DNA from: Sinosporangium album
GTDB lineage: Bacteria > Actinomycetota > Actinomycetes > Streptosporangiales > Streptosporangiaceae
Length of the DNA: 64,000 nucleotides
Direction of reading: 5' to 3'
Assembly (NCBI RefSeq): GCF_900100605.1
Contig: NZ_FNCN01000005.1
Coordinates: 38,828 to 102,827, forward strand
Part shown: positions 16,352-27,215 of the stretch, one piece after another
Layout: each line of letters opens with the position of its first letter
Position numbering within the stretch: position 1 is the first letter of the stretch
Notes under the pieces: generated by a model
What the model was told of the DNA's origin: nothing
Database searches by the model: none
Seen by the model: the letters and a program-made list of their open reading frames with translations, nothing else
Translations under genes and position numbers: made by a program

Positions 16352-16993
16352 ATGTCCACGTTCTTCACGACCTTCACGACGACCAAGTTCCGTGCCCTCG
16401 CCGTGGCCGCCGCCGCGGCAGCCGTACTCGCGGGCTGCTCCAGCGGGGAGGCCACGCAGGCCGATGGAGGGGAGCACGCGGGCGGCCACGGCACCGCCGC
16501 CTCGTCGTCGGCCCCGGCCACGGCGGGTTCGACCCAGCCGGGCGCGGCGTTCAACGACGCGGACGTGACGTTCGCGCAGATGATGATCCCGCACCACCAG
16601 CAGGCCATCGAGATGTCCGACCTTGCGGCCACCCGGGCGTCCAACCCCGAGATCAAGAAGCTGGCCGAGGAGATCAAGGCGGCCCAGGGGCCCGAGATCG
16701 CCAAGCTGACCTCGTGGCTGACCACCTGGGGCAAGGAGCCCATGCCCGCCGGGCACACCATGGACGGCATGCTGACCGCCGACGAGATGGCCGACCTGGA
16801 GAAGGCCAAGGGCAAGGCGTTCGACAAGCTCTTCGCCGAGCTCATGATCCGCCACCACGAGGGCGCCATCACCATGGCCCAGACCGAGGTCGCGCAGGGG
16901 GCCTTCCCCGAGGCCAAGACCATGGCGGAGACCATCGTCGCCACCCAGCAGACCGAGATCGACACCATGCGCGAACTGCTGAAGAAGCTCTGA
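16352..16993 (+). CDS. DUF305 lipoprotein
   Basis: Secreted lipoprotein of 213 residues with signal peptide and lipobox LAGC (Cys29). A Gly/His/Ala-rich linker leads to a DUF305 four-helix domain of the ferritin-like type. It shows both family motifs: MMIPHHQQAIEM (H81, H82) and LMIRHHEGAITMAQ (H168, H169). Met and His residues are abundant, as expected for a copper-binding exported protein. DUF305 proteins are often copper-linked. It follows the DUF6153 gene and may share its promoter; a strong hairpin follows the stop. Confidence 0.85.
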   Translation: MSTFFTTFTTTKFRALAVAAAAAAVLAGCSSGEATQADGGEHAGGHGTAASSSAPATAGSTQPGAAFNDADVTFAQMMIPHHQQAIEMSDLAATRASNPEIKKLAEEIKAAQGPEIAKLTSWLTTWGKEPMPAGHTMDGMLTADEMADLEKAKGKAFDKLFAELMIRHHEGAITMAQTEVAQGAFPEAKTMAETIVATQQTEIDTMRELLKKL

Positions 16994-17008
16994 CCTCAGT
17001 GAAAGCCG

Positions 17009-17038
17009 CCGGGGCGCCCGACCCGCTCGGGCCCCCGG
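17009..17038 (+). terminator. Stem-loop after the DUF305 gene
   Basis: CCGGGG (17009-17014) pairs with CCCCGG (17033-17038), and CCCGA (17017-17021) with TCGGG (17027-17031). It lies 15 bases after the stop. No T-run is present. Confidence 0.55.
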
Positions 17039-17143
17039 CCGTGTGGTGCGTCCTCCGACGGGTGCGCGCCGCGGTGATTCGATAAGACAGGCATGCGCCC
17101 CCGGAAGACTGGGCATATCCCTTCACCGCTGAGGGGCGGTGGA

Positions 17144-19241
<2,098 letters not shown>

Positions 19242-19249
<8 letters not shown>

Positions 19250-21587
19250 CGCCCGCATGTCCGACGCCCGCATGTCCGACGCCGCAGTGTCCGACGAGGC
19301 CCCCATGCCCGACGCCGCCGGGGCGGTGGTCGCGGCGCCGGCGGCCGGCCCGCGGTGGTCGCCGCCGCGCGCGACGTATCGCCTGCAACTCACCCCCGAC
19401 TTCGGCTTCGCCGACGTGGCGGCCCTCGCCGAGTACCTCGCCGCGCTGGGTGTCAGCCACGTCTACCTGTCGCCGGTCCTCCAGGCGGTTCCCTCCTCAC
19501 GCCACGGCTATGACGTCACCGACCATTCCCGCATACGCCAGGAGTTCGGCGGGGCCCCCGCGTTCCTGGCGATGGCGGAGCGACTCGCCGAGCTCGGCCT
19601 GGGGATCGTGGCCGATCTCGTGCCGAACCACATGACGGTCGCCCCGCCCGAGTCGGCCAATGCCGGCTTCTGGTCGGTGCTGAGTGAAGGGAAGGCCTCA
19701 CCGTACGCGTCCTGGTTCGATGTGGAATACCGGGACGGGCGGATTGATCTACCCGTGTTGGGCGACGCGTCCCCGCCACGCGTGGACGGCGGCGTGCTGC
19801 ACTACGGCGATCACGTGTTCCCGCTTCCGGCGGACCACTACAGGCTGGTGCCGTACACCCAGGGGCCGGGATACCGCCGCTTCTTCGACGTATCCTCGCT
19901 GATCGCCCTCCGGGTGGAGGACGAGGAGGTCTTCGAGGCGACGCACGCGGTCGTCCTGAGCCTGGTGGAGGAGGGGCTGGTCCACGGCCTGCGGGTGGAC
20001 CACCCGGACGGGCTCACCGACCCCAGGGGCTATCTCGCGCGGCTGCGTGAGCGCGCCGGCGGCATGTGGACGGTGGCGGAGAAGATCCTGATCGGTGACG
20101 AGCGGCTGCCGGATGACTGGCCGTGCGACGGCACCACCGGATACGACGCGCTCAACCGGATTCTGCGCCTCTTCGTGGACCCGGCCGGCGAGGGGCCGCT
20201 GACGGACCTCTTCGTACGGCTCACGCGCACCTCCGCCGACTACCTCACCGTGGTGCGGGACGCTAAGCGGCAGGTGCTCACACAGTTCCTCACCGCCGAG
20301 GTCCACCGCCTGGCCGCGGCCGTCGCCCGCTCCGCCGGGCCCCGCGCCACCGCCGCCCTGCGCGAGGCCGTGGTGGAGCTGCTCGTGGCGATGCCGGTCT
20401 ACCGCGCCTACGTCGTGCCGGGCGAGCCCGTGCCCGGACGGTCGCGCGACATCGTGACGGTCGCCGCGCAGGAGGCCGCCAAGCACGCCGACCCCGAGGC
20501 CGTGCACACCGTCGCCCACCACGTGCTGTACGGCACGGCCGAGGCCGTCGTGCGCTTCCAGCAGACCTGCGGCCCGGTCATGGCCAAGGGCGTGGAGGAC
20601 ACGGCGCTCTACAGGTTCTTCCCGCTGACCTGCCTCAACGAGGTGGGGGGAGAGCCGGGGGACTTCCGCTCGGACGTCGAGGAGTTCCACGCGTTCTGCC
20701 GGGGCATGCCGCCGGCGTCGATGACGGCGCTCTCGACCCACGACACCAAACGTTCGGAGGATGTCCGGGCCCGGCTCGCCGTGCTCTCCGAAATGCCGCA
20801 CGAGTGGGCGGAGGCCGTGAGCGGGTGGGCGGAGCGGGTGTGGTTCGACCCCGCACTGGACTACCTGGCCTGGCAGAACCTCATGGCCGCGTGGCCGATC
20901 GACGTGAACCGGTTCACCGACTACCTGCTGAAAGCGGCGCGCGAGGCCAAGACCTCGATCTCGTGGATGTCGCCGGACGCGCGGTATGAGCGCGGCATCC
21001 GGGACTTCGCCGCTCGGGCCATCGGGGAGTGCGGCCCTTCGGTGGCGGCGTTCACCGCGCGGATCGACGGCTACGCGCGGGCCAACTCGCTGGGGCAGAA
21101 GCTGATCCAGCTACTCATGCCCGGAGTTCCCGACGTCTACCAGGGCAACGAGCTCACCGACTTCTCGCTCGTCGACCCGGACAACAGGCGGCCCGTCGAC
21201 TTCGCCGCGCGGATCGCCGCCCTGGCGGCGGGGCCGGGCCGCCAGACGTGGGACTCCGCCAAGCTGCTGGTCACCGCGCGCGCTCTGGCGGCGCGGAGGT
21301 GGCTCGCCCCGGCGGCGCCGTACACGCCGCTGCGCGCCGACGGGGAGGCGGCGCCGCACGCGGTGGCCTTCGCACGGGGCGACAGCGTGGTGGCCGTCGC
21401 CACCAGGCTCCCGGTGGGGCTGGAGCGGCGGGGCGGATGGGGAGGCACCACGGTCACGCTGCCCCCGGGCCATTGGAACGACCTGCTCACAGGCCGGCCG
21501 TACACCGGTAAGGTGCCGCTGGCACACCTTCTCGGTCGCTGTCCCGTCGCGCTTCTGGAGAGAGATGTTCGAGGCATGGGCGCCTGA
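19242..21587 (+). CDS. treY: Maltooligosyltrehalose synthase TreY
   Basis: GH13 enzyme, 781 residues. It turns the reducing end of a maltooligosaccharide into a trehalose unit by intramolecular transglucosylation. The family opening ATYRLQLTPDFGF is followed by catalytic D253 (LRVDHPDGL), E280 (WTVAEKIL) and D501 (STHDTKRSED). The GTG at 19242 overlaps glgX. The first ~30 residues come from a 15-bp tandem repeat (MSDAR units) offering several alternative ATG/GTG starts, so the true N-terminus is uncertain; the conserved domain starts near residue 44. Second gene of the glgX-treY-treZ operon. Confidence 0.93.
19243..19302 (+). repeat. 15-bp tandem repeat over the treY start
   Basis: Units of the form TGTCCGACGCCCGCA repeat with period 15 at 19243, 19258 and 19273, with a weaker copy at 19288. 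Each unit carries a potential start codon in the treY frame. The first unit overlaps the glgX stop. Confidence 0.75.
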
Positions 21588-23292
21588 TGCGGCGTCGGTG
21601 GAGGTCGAGATCGACGGAGTGCGCCACCCGATGCGCGCGGGCCGCGGCGGGTGGTGGTCGGCCGAGGTGCCGGGGGCGGGGCACGGCACCGACTACGCGT
21701 TCCGGGTGGACGGGGGCCGCCCGCTGCCCGACCCCCGGGCCCGGCGGCAGCCGTACGGCATCTTCGGGCCGAGCCGCGTCTACGACCACGGCATGTTCAC
21801 CTGGAGCGACCACGGCTGGCGCGGCCGGGACCTGCGCGGGGCGGTGATCTACGAGCTGCACGTGGGCGCCTTCACTCCCGAGGGGACGTTCGAGAGCGCG
21901 GCGCGGCGGCTCGACCACCTCGTCGACCTCGGGGTCGACCTGGTCGAGCTCATGCCGGTGCCGCCGGTGCCCGGCGAGCGCAACTGGGGCTACGACGGGG
22001 TGGACCTGTGGGCCGTCAACGAGGTGTACGGCGGGCCCGACGGGCTCAAGACCTTCGTGGACGCCTGCCACAGCGCCGGGATCGGAGTGATCCTGGACGT
22101 CGTCTACAACCACCTGGGTCCGTCGGGGGACTTCCTCGCGGAGTTCGGGCCCTACTTCCACGAGTCGGCGGCGTCGTTCTGGGGACGCGCCGTCAACCTG
22201 GACGGCCCCGGGTCCGACGAGGTGCGGGCCTATTTCATCGGCAACGCGACGCAGTGGCTGCTCGACTACCACGTGGACGGCCTGCGCCTGGACGCCGTCC
22301 ACGCCCTGGTGGACAAGCGGGCCGTGCACTTCCTGGAGCAACTGGCCGCCGAGGTGGACGCCCTGGCGGGGGCGGTCGGCAGGCCGTTGACGCTCATCGC
22401 CGAGTCGGACCTGAACGATCCGCGGCTCGTCACCCCGCGGGAGGCCGGAGGGTACGGGCTGGCCGCCCAGTGGAACGACGACGTCCACCACGCCCTGCAC
22501 GCCGCCGTGACCGGCGAACGGCACGGCTACTACGGCGACTTCGGCTCGATGGAGACCCTGGCGAAGGTCCTCACCTCCGCCTTTCTCCACGACGGCACAT
22601 ACTCCGGCTTCCGCGGGCGTTCCCACGGCCGACCCGTGGACCGCACCCGCGTCCCCGGACACCGCTTCGTCGCCTGCGTCCAGAACCACGACCAGATCGG
22701 CAACCGGCCCGGAGGCGACCGCATGGACTCCGAGGCGCTGCGGCTCGCCGCCGGGCTGCTGATGACCTCGCCGTACACGCCCATGCTGTTCATGGGGGAG
22801 GAGTGGGGGGCCGCCTCCCCGTTCCTGTTCTTCACCGACCACATCGAGCGGCATCTGAGGGAAGGCGAAGCCGACCGGCGGCGGCGCGAGTTCGTCGGCT
22901 TCGGCTACGACGACTGGGCCGAGAAGGCCCCCGACCCCTCCGAGACGGCCACCTTCCTGCGGTCCAAGCTCGACTGGGGGGAACTGGGCTACGAAACCCA
23001 CCAAGATCACCTGAGCTGGTACAAGGACCTCATCGCTCTCCGCCGGGCGTGCCCCGAGCTGTGCGACCCGCGGCTCGACCGCGTCGCCGTCGACGTCGAC
23101 GAGGAGACGCGGCTGCTGGTCGTCCACAGGGGAACGCTGCGCGTCGCGGCCAACCTCGGACCGGACCCCGCGGCCGTGCGCATGCCGCCCTGCACCGTCC
23201 TGCTCGCCTCCGACCCCGCCGTCCGCCGCACGGGCGACAGCCTCACCCTCCCCGCCCGATCCCTGACCGTCCTCCGCCTCTCCCCGGAATGA
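21565..23292 (+). CDS. treZ: Maltooligosyltrehalose trehalohydrolase TreZ
   Basis: GH13 enzyme, 575 residues. It cleaves the terminal trehalose from maltooligosyltrehalose made by TreY. After a short CBM48-like N-terminus (FEAWAPDAASVEVEIDG), the barrel has VILDVVYNHLGPSGD, nucleophile D243 (LRLDAVHAL), E280 (IAESDLNDPR) and D376 (QNHDQIGNR). The start lies 23 bases inside treY behind GGAGAG, implying coupled translation. The stop is one base from the stop of the convergent sigma-factor gene. Confidence 0.95.
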   Translation: MFEAWAPDAASVEVEIDGVRHPMRAGRGGWWSAEVPGAGHGTDYAFRVDGGRPLPDPRARRQPYGIFGPSRVYDHGMFTWSDHGWRGRDLRGAVIYELHVGAFTPEGTFESAARRLDHLVDLGVDLVELMPVPPVPGERNWGYDGVDLWAVNEVYGGPDGLKTFVDACHSAGIGVILDVVYNHLGPSGDFLAEFGPYFHESAASFWGRAVNLDGPGSDEVRAYFIGNATQWLLDYHVDGLRLDAVHALVDKRAVHFLEQLAAEVDALAGAVGRPLTLIAESDLNDPRLVTPREAGGYGLAAQWNDDVHHALHAAVTGERHGYYGDFGSMETLAKVLTSAFLHDGTYSGFRGRSHGRPVDRTRVPGHRFVACVQNHDQIGNRPGGDRMDSEALRLAAGLLMTSPYTPMLFMGEEWGAASPFLFFTDHIERHLREGEADRRRREFVGFGYDDWAEKAPDPSETATFLRSKLDWGELGYETHQDHLSWYKDLIALRRACPELCDPRLDRVAVDVDEETRLLVVHRGTLRVAANLGPDPAAVRMPPCTVLLASDPAVRRTGDSLTLPARSLTVLRLSPE

Positions 23293-23293
23293 C

Positions 23294-23833
23294 TCAGGCG
23301 GCGACGGGGGACAGGAGGGTGGCGAGGCGGCGGAGACCGCGGGCGGTACGGGCCTTGACGGTGCCGAGGGGGATGTGGAGGCGTTCGGCGATCTCGCGCT
23401 GGGTCAGGTCGCCGTAGTAGGCGAGTTCGATGGCTTCCCGCTGGGGGGCGGGGAGGGCGGCGAGAGCGCGGCGGACCTCGTCGCGCTCGGGAAGGCCGTG
23501 GCCTTCGGCGGTGCCGTCGCGGGCGGGCGGGTCTGCCACGGCGTCGAGGGGGACCGTCTGGAGGGTGCGCGCCCGCAGGTGGTCGACGGCCCGTTTGTGG
23601 GCGATGCCGATCATCCAGGCGGGGAGGCTGCGGGCCGGGTCGAACCGGTGGCGTGAACGCCACACCTCGGAGAAGACGATCTGCACGACGTCGTCGATGT
23701 CGCGCGCGGGGACCAGACGGCGCAGGTAGGCGCGCAGCAGCGGGGCGTGGGCGCGAAGGCACTCGCCGAGCGCGTCGTCGTCGCCGGAGGCGAGGCGGGC
23801 CTCCAATGTCTCCAGTGTCTCCAGCGAATCCAT
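23294..23833 (-). CDS. ECF-type RNA polymerase sigma factor
   Basis: Sigma-70 family regulator, 179 residues. Region 2 runs about 24-92 (LLRAYLRRLVPARDIDDVVQ, WMIGIAHKRAVDHLR). Region 4 runs about 120-172 (LAALPAPQREAIELAYYGDL, TQREIAERLHIPLGTVKAR). The ATG follows a strong GGGAGG. No anti-sigma gene is adjacent. It is divergent from a photolyase gene. In Streptomyces coelicolor a light-responsive ECF factor (LitS) is associated with photolyase and carotenoid genes, so light or DNA-damage control is plausible. The N-terminus contains a short LET repeat. Confidence 0.88.
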   Translation of the reverse strand: MDSLETLETLEARLASGDDDALGECLRAHAPLLRAYLRRLVPARDIDDVVQIVFSEVWRSRHRFDPARSLPAWMIGIAHKRAVDHLRARTLQTVPLDAVADPPARDGTAEGHGLPERDEVRRALAALPAPQREAIELAYYGDLTQREIAERLHIPLGTVKARTARGLRRLATLLSPVAA

Positions 23834-24023
23834 GGGGAGCCTCCCTGCCGCTGTGGAGAGAACTGCACGCTTAACGTAGTCAAAAGCTATTCATACTTGT
23901 TCGCTGTATCCCCGCAAGTTGCTTCAGTCATGAGAATCTCCTGGTCAGCACATGGATCTGATGATCGGCGCCCGGAAATGCAACCGTCTCGCGCCCGGCT
24001 GCGAAAGCGTGGGTGTGGAGTGC
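23834..24023. promoter_or_regulatory. Divergent promoter region between sigma factor and photolyase
   Basis: Toward the photolyase, GAAC at about 23860 followed 15 bases later by GTC resembles an ECF-type promoter. Toward the sigma gene, TTGCGG and TATGAAT separated by 16 bases (about 23893-23921) could be a housekeeping promoter. Both are weak matches by eye. Confidence 0.3.
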
Positions 24024-25349
24024 GTGATTGTGCTGTTCAACAGGGATCTGCGGGTGCACGACCACCCCGCCCTCGACGCCGCCTGCGACCGTGCGCGCTC
24101 GGTCGTCCCCCTGTTCGTGATCGAGCCCAAGCTGCCGTCCGGGCACCGCGGCGGGTTCCTCCTCGACTGTCTCGCCGATCTGCGTTCCTCGCTCCGCGAT
24201 CGGGGAGGCGACCTGGTCGTACGGCGGGGCGACGCGGTCGCCGAGACCATGAGGCTGGCCGACGAGGTCGGCGCCGACGCCGTGTGGACGAGCGCCGACG
24301 TCAGCGGTTACGCCCGTGGCCGGGAGGGGAGGCTGGCCGCCGAATGCGAACGGGCCAGGTTGGACTTCCAGCTCTTCGGCGGCGTGACGGTCGTCGCGCC
24401 CGGTGCGGTGGTGCCCGCCGGGGGCGGTGACCACTACCGCGTCTTCACCCCGTATTGGCGGGCGTGGCAGGCCACGCGCCGCCGTGCCGTACTGCCGGCG
24501 CCGGAAAGGGTCGCCCTGCCGGCGGGGCTGGCGCCCGGTCGCATTCCCGCGTCCTTTCCCGGCAGGCGTGGCCGTTCCGCCGGGGGCGTGGCGTCCGGGC
24601 GGAGCGTACGGCACGGCACGCTCGCCGGTGGCGAGACCGCCGCCAGGGAGCGCCTGCAGCGCTGGCTGCGCTTCAGCGCCGCCGACTACCCCGACGTGCG
24701 CGACGATCTGGCGGGTGACGGCACCTCCAAGGTCAGCCCCTACCTGCGCTTCGGATGCCTGTCGCCGCTTGAGGTCGTGACCAGGGCGGAGGGCGTCGGC
24801 GGCGAGGAGTTCACCCGGCAGTTGTGCTGGCGTGACTTCTTCCACCAGGTCGCCTATGCGTTTCCGGAGATCAACCGGCGCGACTACCGGCCCGGGGGCG
24901 GGGAGTGGCGCGACGACAAGGACGCGCTGGACGCCTGGCGGGAGGGGCACACCGGCATTCCCATCGTGGACGCCGGGATGCGCCAGCTTGAGGCCGAAGG
25001 GTGGATGCACAACCGGGCCCGCATGATCGTCGCGTCGTATCTGGTGAAGCACCTCCGCGTGGATTGGCGGCTCGGCGCCGACCACTTCTTCGACCTGCTG
25101 CTCGACGGGGACGTCGCCAACAATTCCGGCAACTGGCAATGGGCGGCGGGTACGGGCAACGACACCAGGCCGAACCGCGTGCTCAATCCCATCCGGCAGG
25201 CCAAGAGATTCGATCCCGACGGTGACTACGTGCGCAGATACGTGCCCGAACTGGAACACCTCTCCGCGAAGATCGTCCATGAGCCGTGGAAACTCCCCTC
25301 TCCCCTCAGGCGCTATCCACCACCGCTCACACCCCCGCCGACGGCTTAG
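24024..25349 (+). CDS. phr: Deoxyribodipyrimidine photolyase (class I, CPD type)
   Basis: Light-driven DNA-repair flavoprotein, 441 residues. The N-terminal Rossmann-like antenna domain starts VIVLFNRDLRVHDHPAL. The C-terminal FAD domain contains DAGMRQLEAEGWMHNRARM, FFDLLLDGDVANNSGNWQW and the conserved Trp/Asn positions of CPD photolyases, ending in RVLNPIRQAKRFDPDG. The GTG at 24024 starts directly at the conserved fold. In-frame ATGs 24 codons earlier are possible but lack a ribosome site and add unrelated residues. Divergent from the ECF sigma factor, which may control it. Confidence 0.92.
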   Translation: MIVLFNRDLRVHDHPALDAACDRARSVVPLFVIEPKLPSGHRGGFLLDCLADLRSSLRDRGGDLVVRRGDAVAETMRLADEVGADAVWTSADVSGYARGREGRLAAECERARLDFQLFGGVTVVAPGAVVPAGGGDHYRVFTPYWRAWQATRRRAVLPAPERVALPAGLAPGRIPASFPGRRGRSAGGVASGRSVRHGTLAGGETAARERLQRWLRFSAADYPDVRDDLAGDGTSKVSPYLRFGCLSPLEVVTRAEGVGGEEFTRQLCWRDFFHQVAYAFPEINRRDYRPGGGEWRDDKDALDAWREGHTGIPIVDAGMRQLEAEGWMHNRARMIVASYLVKHLRVDWRLGADHFFDLLLDGDVANNSGNWQWAAGTGNDTRPNRVLNPIRQAKRFDPDGDYVRRYVPELEHLSAKIVHEPWKLPSPLRRYPPPLTPPPTA

Positions 25350-25357
25350 ACGGCATG

Positions 25358-25411
25358 GATAGGGCACGGATACGGCACGGATAGGGCGGGGATACGGCAC
25401 GGATAGGGCGG
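25358..25411. repeat. 22-bp tandem repeat
   Basis: GATACGGCACGGATAGGGCGGG occurs at 25369-25390 and again from 25391, with a degenerate earlier copy from about 25358. It begins nine bases after the photolyase stop. The rest of the gap to 25528 shows only a possible -10 TACGAT at 25500. Confidence 0.75.
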
Positions 25412-25528
25412 GAATGGAGGCGCCGCGCCCCGCGCATGGAGCGGTGCCGCCCGACTCGCGGTGAGTGTGAAACCACGCCACCGGATGCCTACTGAACGGT
25501 ACGATCTCGCCTGGCGGGAGGAGTGCCA

Positions 25529-26302
25529 GTGAGCGAGCTCGGCCCACGGGGAATCGACGTCCACGCGCCCAACGTCGCCCGCGTTTATGACTACCTGTTG
25601 GGCGGCAAGGACAATTTCGCCGCCGACCGGGAGGCGGCCGGGCGCATTCTCAAGGCGTTTCCCGAGGCCCGTGAGGGCGCCCGGATGAACCGCATGTTCC
25701 TCGGCAGCGTCGTGCACCACCTCGCCGCCCGGGAGGGCGTCGGGCAGTTCCTCGACATCGGGACCGGGCTGCCCACCCAGAGCAACGTGCACGAGGTCGC
25801 CCACGGGGTCGCCCCCGGCACCCGCACGGTCTATGTGGACCACGACAGCGTCGTCTGCGCCCACGGTCGCGCGCTGCTGGCCGGCGCCCCCACCGTCAGC
25901 ATGGTGCAGGCCGACCTGCGCGACACCGCCGACCTGTACGACAAGATCCGGGCGACCCGCCTCATCGACTTCGACCAGCCGGTCGCCGTCCTGCTCGTCG
26001 CCGTCCTGCACTTCCTGGAGGATCCGGAGCCCCATGTCGCCGCGCTCCGGGAGTGGATGGCGCCGGGGAGCTTCCTGGTCATCAGCCACATGACCAGGAC
26101 CGAGGAGCGCGGCGCGGACACCGACGCCGTGACCGGCGTCTACTCCCGCCCGGGCTCAGGCCTGTGGCCTCGCACGGTGCCGGAGATCCGCCGTTTCCTC
26201 GGTGATTTCGATCTGATCGACGCCTCCCGCTTCGTCGGGGAGGAGGCCGTGTCCGGCTTCGCCGTACTCGGCTGGGGCGGTGTCGGCAGGAAGCCGGCCT
26301 GA
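25529..26302 (+). CDS. DUF574 SAM-dependent methyltransferase, copy 1
   Basis: Actinobacterial methyltransferase family PF04672 (DUF574), 257 residues. It has the signature NVARVYDYLLGGKDNFAADR, the SAM-binding motif FLDIGTGLP and the acidic VYVDHDSVV. GTG at 25529 follows GGGAGGAG with a 5-base gap and is preferred to a GTG two codons earlier. The substrate of this family is generally unknown; members occur in many copies in actinomycetes. A paralogue lies at 48998-49798. It converges on the ung gene across a minisatellite and terminator. Confidence 0.88.
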   Translation: MSELGPRGIDVHAPNVARVYDYLLGGKDNFAADREAAGRILKAFPEAREGARMNRMFLGSVVHHLAAREGVGQFLDIGTGLPTQSNVHEVAHGVAPGTRTVYVDHDSVVCAHGRALLAGAPTVSMVQADLRDTADLYDKIRATRLIDFDQPVAVLLVAVLHFLEDPEPHVAALREWMAPGSFLVISHMTRTEERGADTDAVTGVYSRPGSGLWPRTVPEIRRFLGDFDLIDASRFVGEEAVSGFAVLGWGGVGRKPA

Positions 26303-26320
26303 AGCCGGGCTTGAGCCGGG

Positions 26321-26364
26321 CCGGCATGGAACCGGCATGGAACCGGCATGGAACCGGCATGGAA
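26321..26364. repeat. 11-bp tandem repeat, four copies
   Basis: CCGGCATGGAA occurs four times in direct tandem, preceded by related CCGG-rich sequence. It lies just after the methyltransferase stop. Its complement resembles the 12-bp repeat in the kdpD 3' end. Confidence 0.85.
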
Positions 26365-26366
26365 AA

Positions 26367-26385
26367 GGCCCCCGGGAAGGGGGCC
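26367..26385. terminator. Stem-loop terminator between convergent genes
   Basis: GGCCCCC (26367-26373) pairs with GGGGGCC (26379-26385) around a GGGAA loop, with A residues before it on the + strand. These become a T-run for transcription from the ung side. Confidence 0.65.
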
Positions 26386-26399
26386 TGGCGGGGGATCGG

Positions 26400-27077
26400 T
26401 CAGGGGAGTTTCCACTCGACGGGGGACGCGCCCTGCCCGGTGAGGAGCTCGTTGGCGCGGCTGAAGGGCCGGGAGCCGAAAAAGCCGCTGCGCGCCGACA
26501 GGGGGCTCGGGTGGGCCGATTCGACGCAGGGCACGGGGTCGAGCATCGGCTTCAGCGACCGGGCGTCGCGGCCCCACAGGATGGCGACGAGGGGCTTGCC
26601 GCGGGCGGCGAGGGCGCGGATGGCCTGCTCGGTGACGTCTTCCCAGCCCTTGCCCCGGTGGGAGGCGGGCTTGCCCGGCATGACGGTGAGGACGCGGTTG
26701 AGCAGGAGGACGCCCTGCTCGGTCCAGGGGGTGAGGTCGCCGTTGGTGGGCTGGGGATGGCCGAGGTCGGCCATGTATTCCTTGTAGATGTTGACGAGGC
26801 TGCCGGGCAGAGGCCGGACGTCGTCGGCCACGGAGAAGCTCAGCCCGATCGGGTGGCCCGGCGTCGGATAGGGGTCCTGCCCGACGATGAGGACTTTCAC
26901 GTCATCGAAGGGCTGATTGAACGCGCGTAGCACGTTGGCCCCCGAGGGAAGGTATTGCCGTCCCTCGGCCACCTCCTTCCGGAGGAAATCACCGAGAGCG
27001 GCGATGCGGTCGGAGACAGGGGCGAGAGCCTCTGCCCAACCCGGTTCAACGACTTCGTGCAACGGACGTGCGGCCAT
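26400..27077 (-). CDS. ung: Uracil-DNA glycosylase
   Basis: Base-excision repair enzyme of family 1, 225 residues. It removes uracil from DNA. The water-activating motif GQDPYP (66-71, catalytic D68) and the DNA-intercalation motif [10 protein letters not shown] near residue 190 are intact, as is LLLNRVLTV. The ATG begins the usual N-terminus; no good ribosome site is visible. It is separate from the ABC operon upstream, which ends in its own terminator. Confidence 0.95.
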   Translation of the reverse strand: MAARPLHEVVEPGWAEALAPVSDRIAALGDFLRKEVAEGRQYLPSGANVLRAFNQPFDDVKVLIVGQDPYPTPGHPIGLSFSVADDVRPLPGSLVNIYKEYMADLGHPQPTNGDLTPWTEQGVLLLNRVLTVMPGKPASHRGKGWEDVTEQAIRALAARGKPLVAILWGRDARSLKPMLDPVPCVESAHPSPLSARSGFFGSRPFSRANELLTGQGASPVEWKLP

Positions 27078-27177
27078 GGTCGTTAACTGTAGTCACCTTC
27101 GCCGACAGAATCGGTATGGTTCGGGGTTCCGAATCCCGCCATTTGCCGCACTCCATGGGGTTGTTGGCCGGGGACAT

Positions 27178-27207
27178 CCCCGGGGCCCGTCCCACGAGGC
27201 CCCGGGG
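27178..27207 (-). terminator. Terminator of the sugar ABC operon
   Basis: CCCCGGGGCC (27178-27187) pairs with GGCCCCGGGG (27198-27207). A second perfect hairpin, CTCGGTCA-TT-TGACCGAG (27211-27228), overlaps the stop codon of the preceding permease gene. Confidence 0.7.
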
Positions 27208-27215
27208 AGCCTCGG

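Noticed and set aside
15895-17085. 396-residue plus-strand open frame overlapping the DUF6153 and DUF305 genes
   Set aside because: Arg/Gly-rich out-of-frame translation; the overlapping frame has a lipobox and both DUF305 His motifs.
26321-26364. CRISPR-like array
   Set aside because: Units are 11 bp in direct tandem with no spacers and no cas genes; it is a minisatellite. The same reasoning applies to the other tandem repeats.
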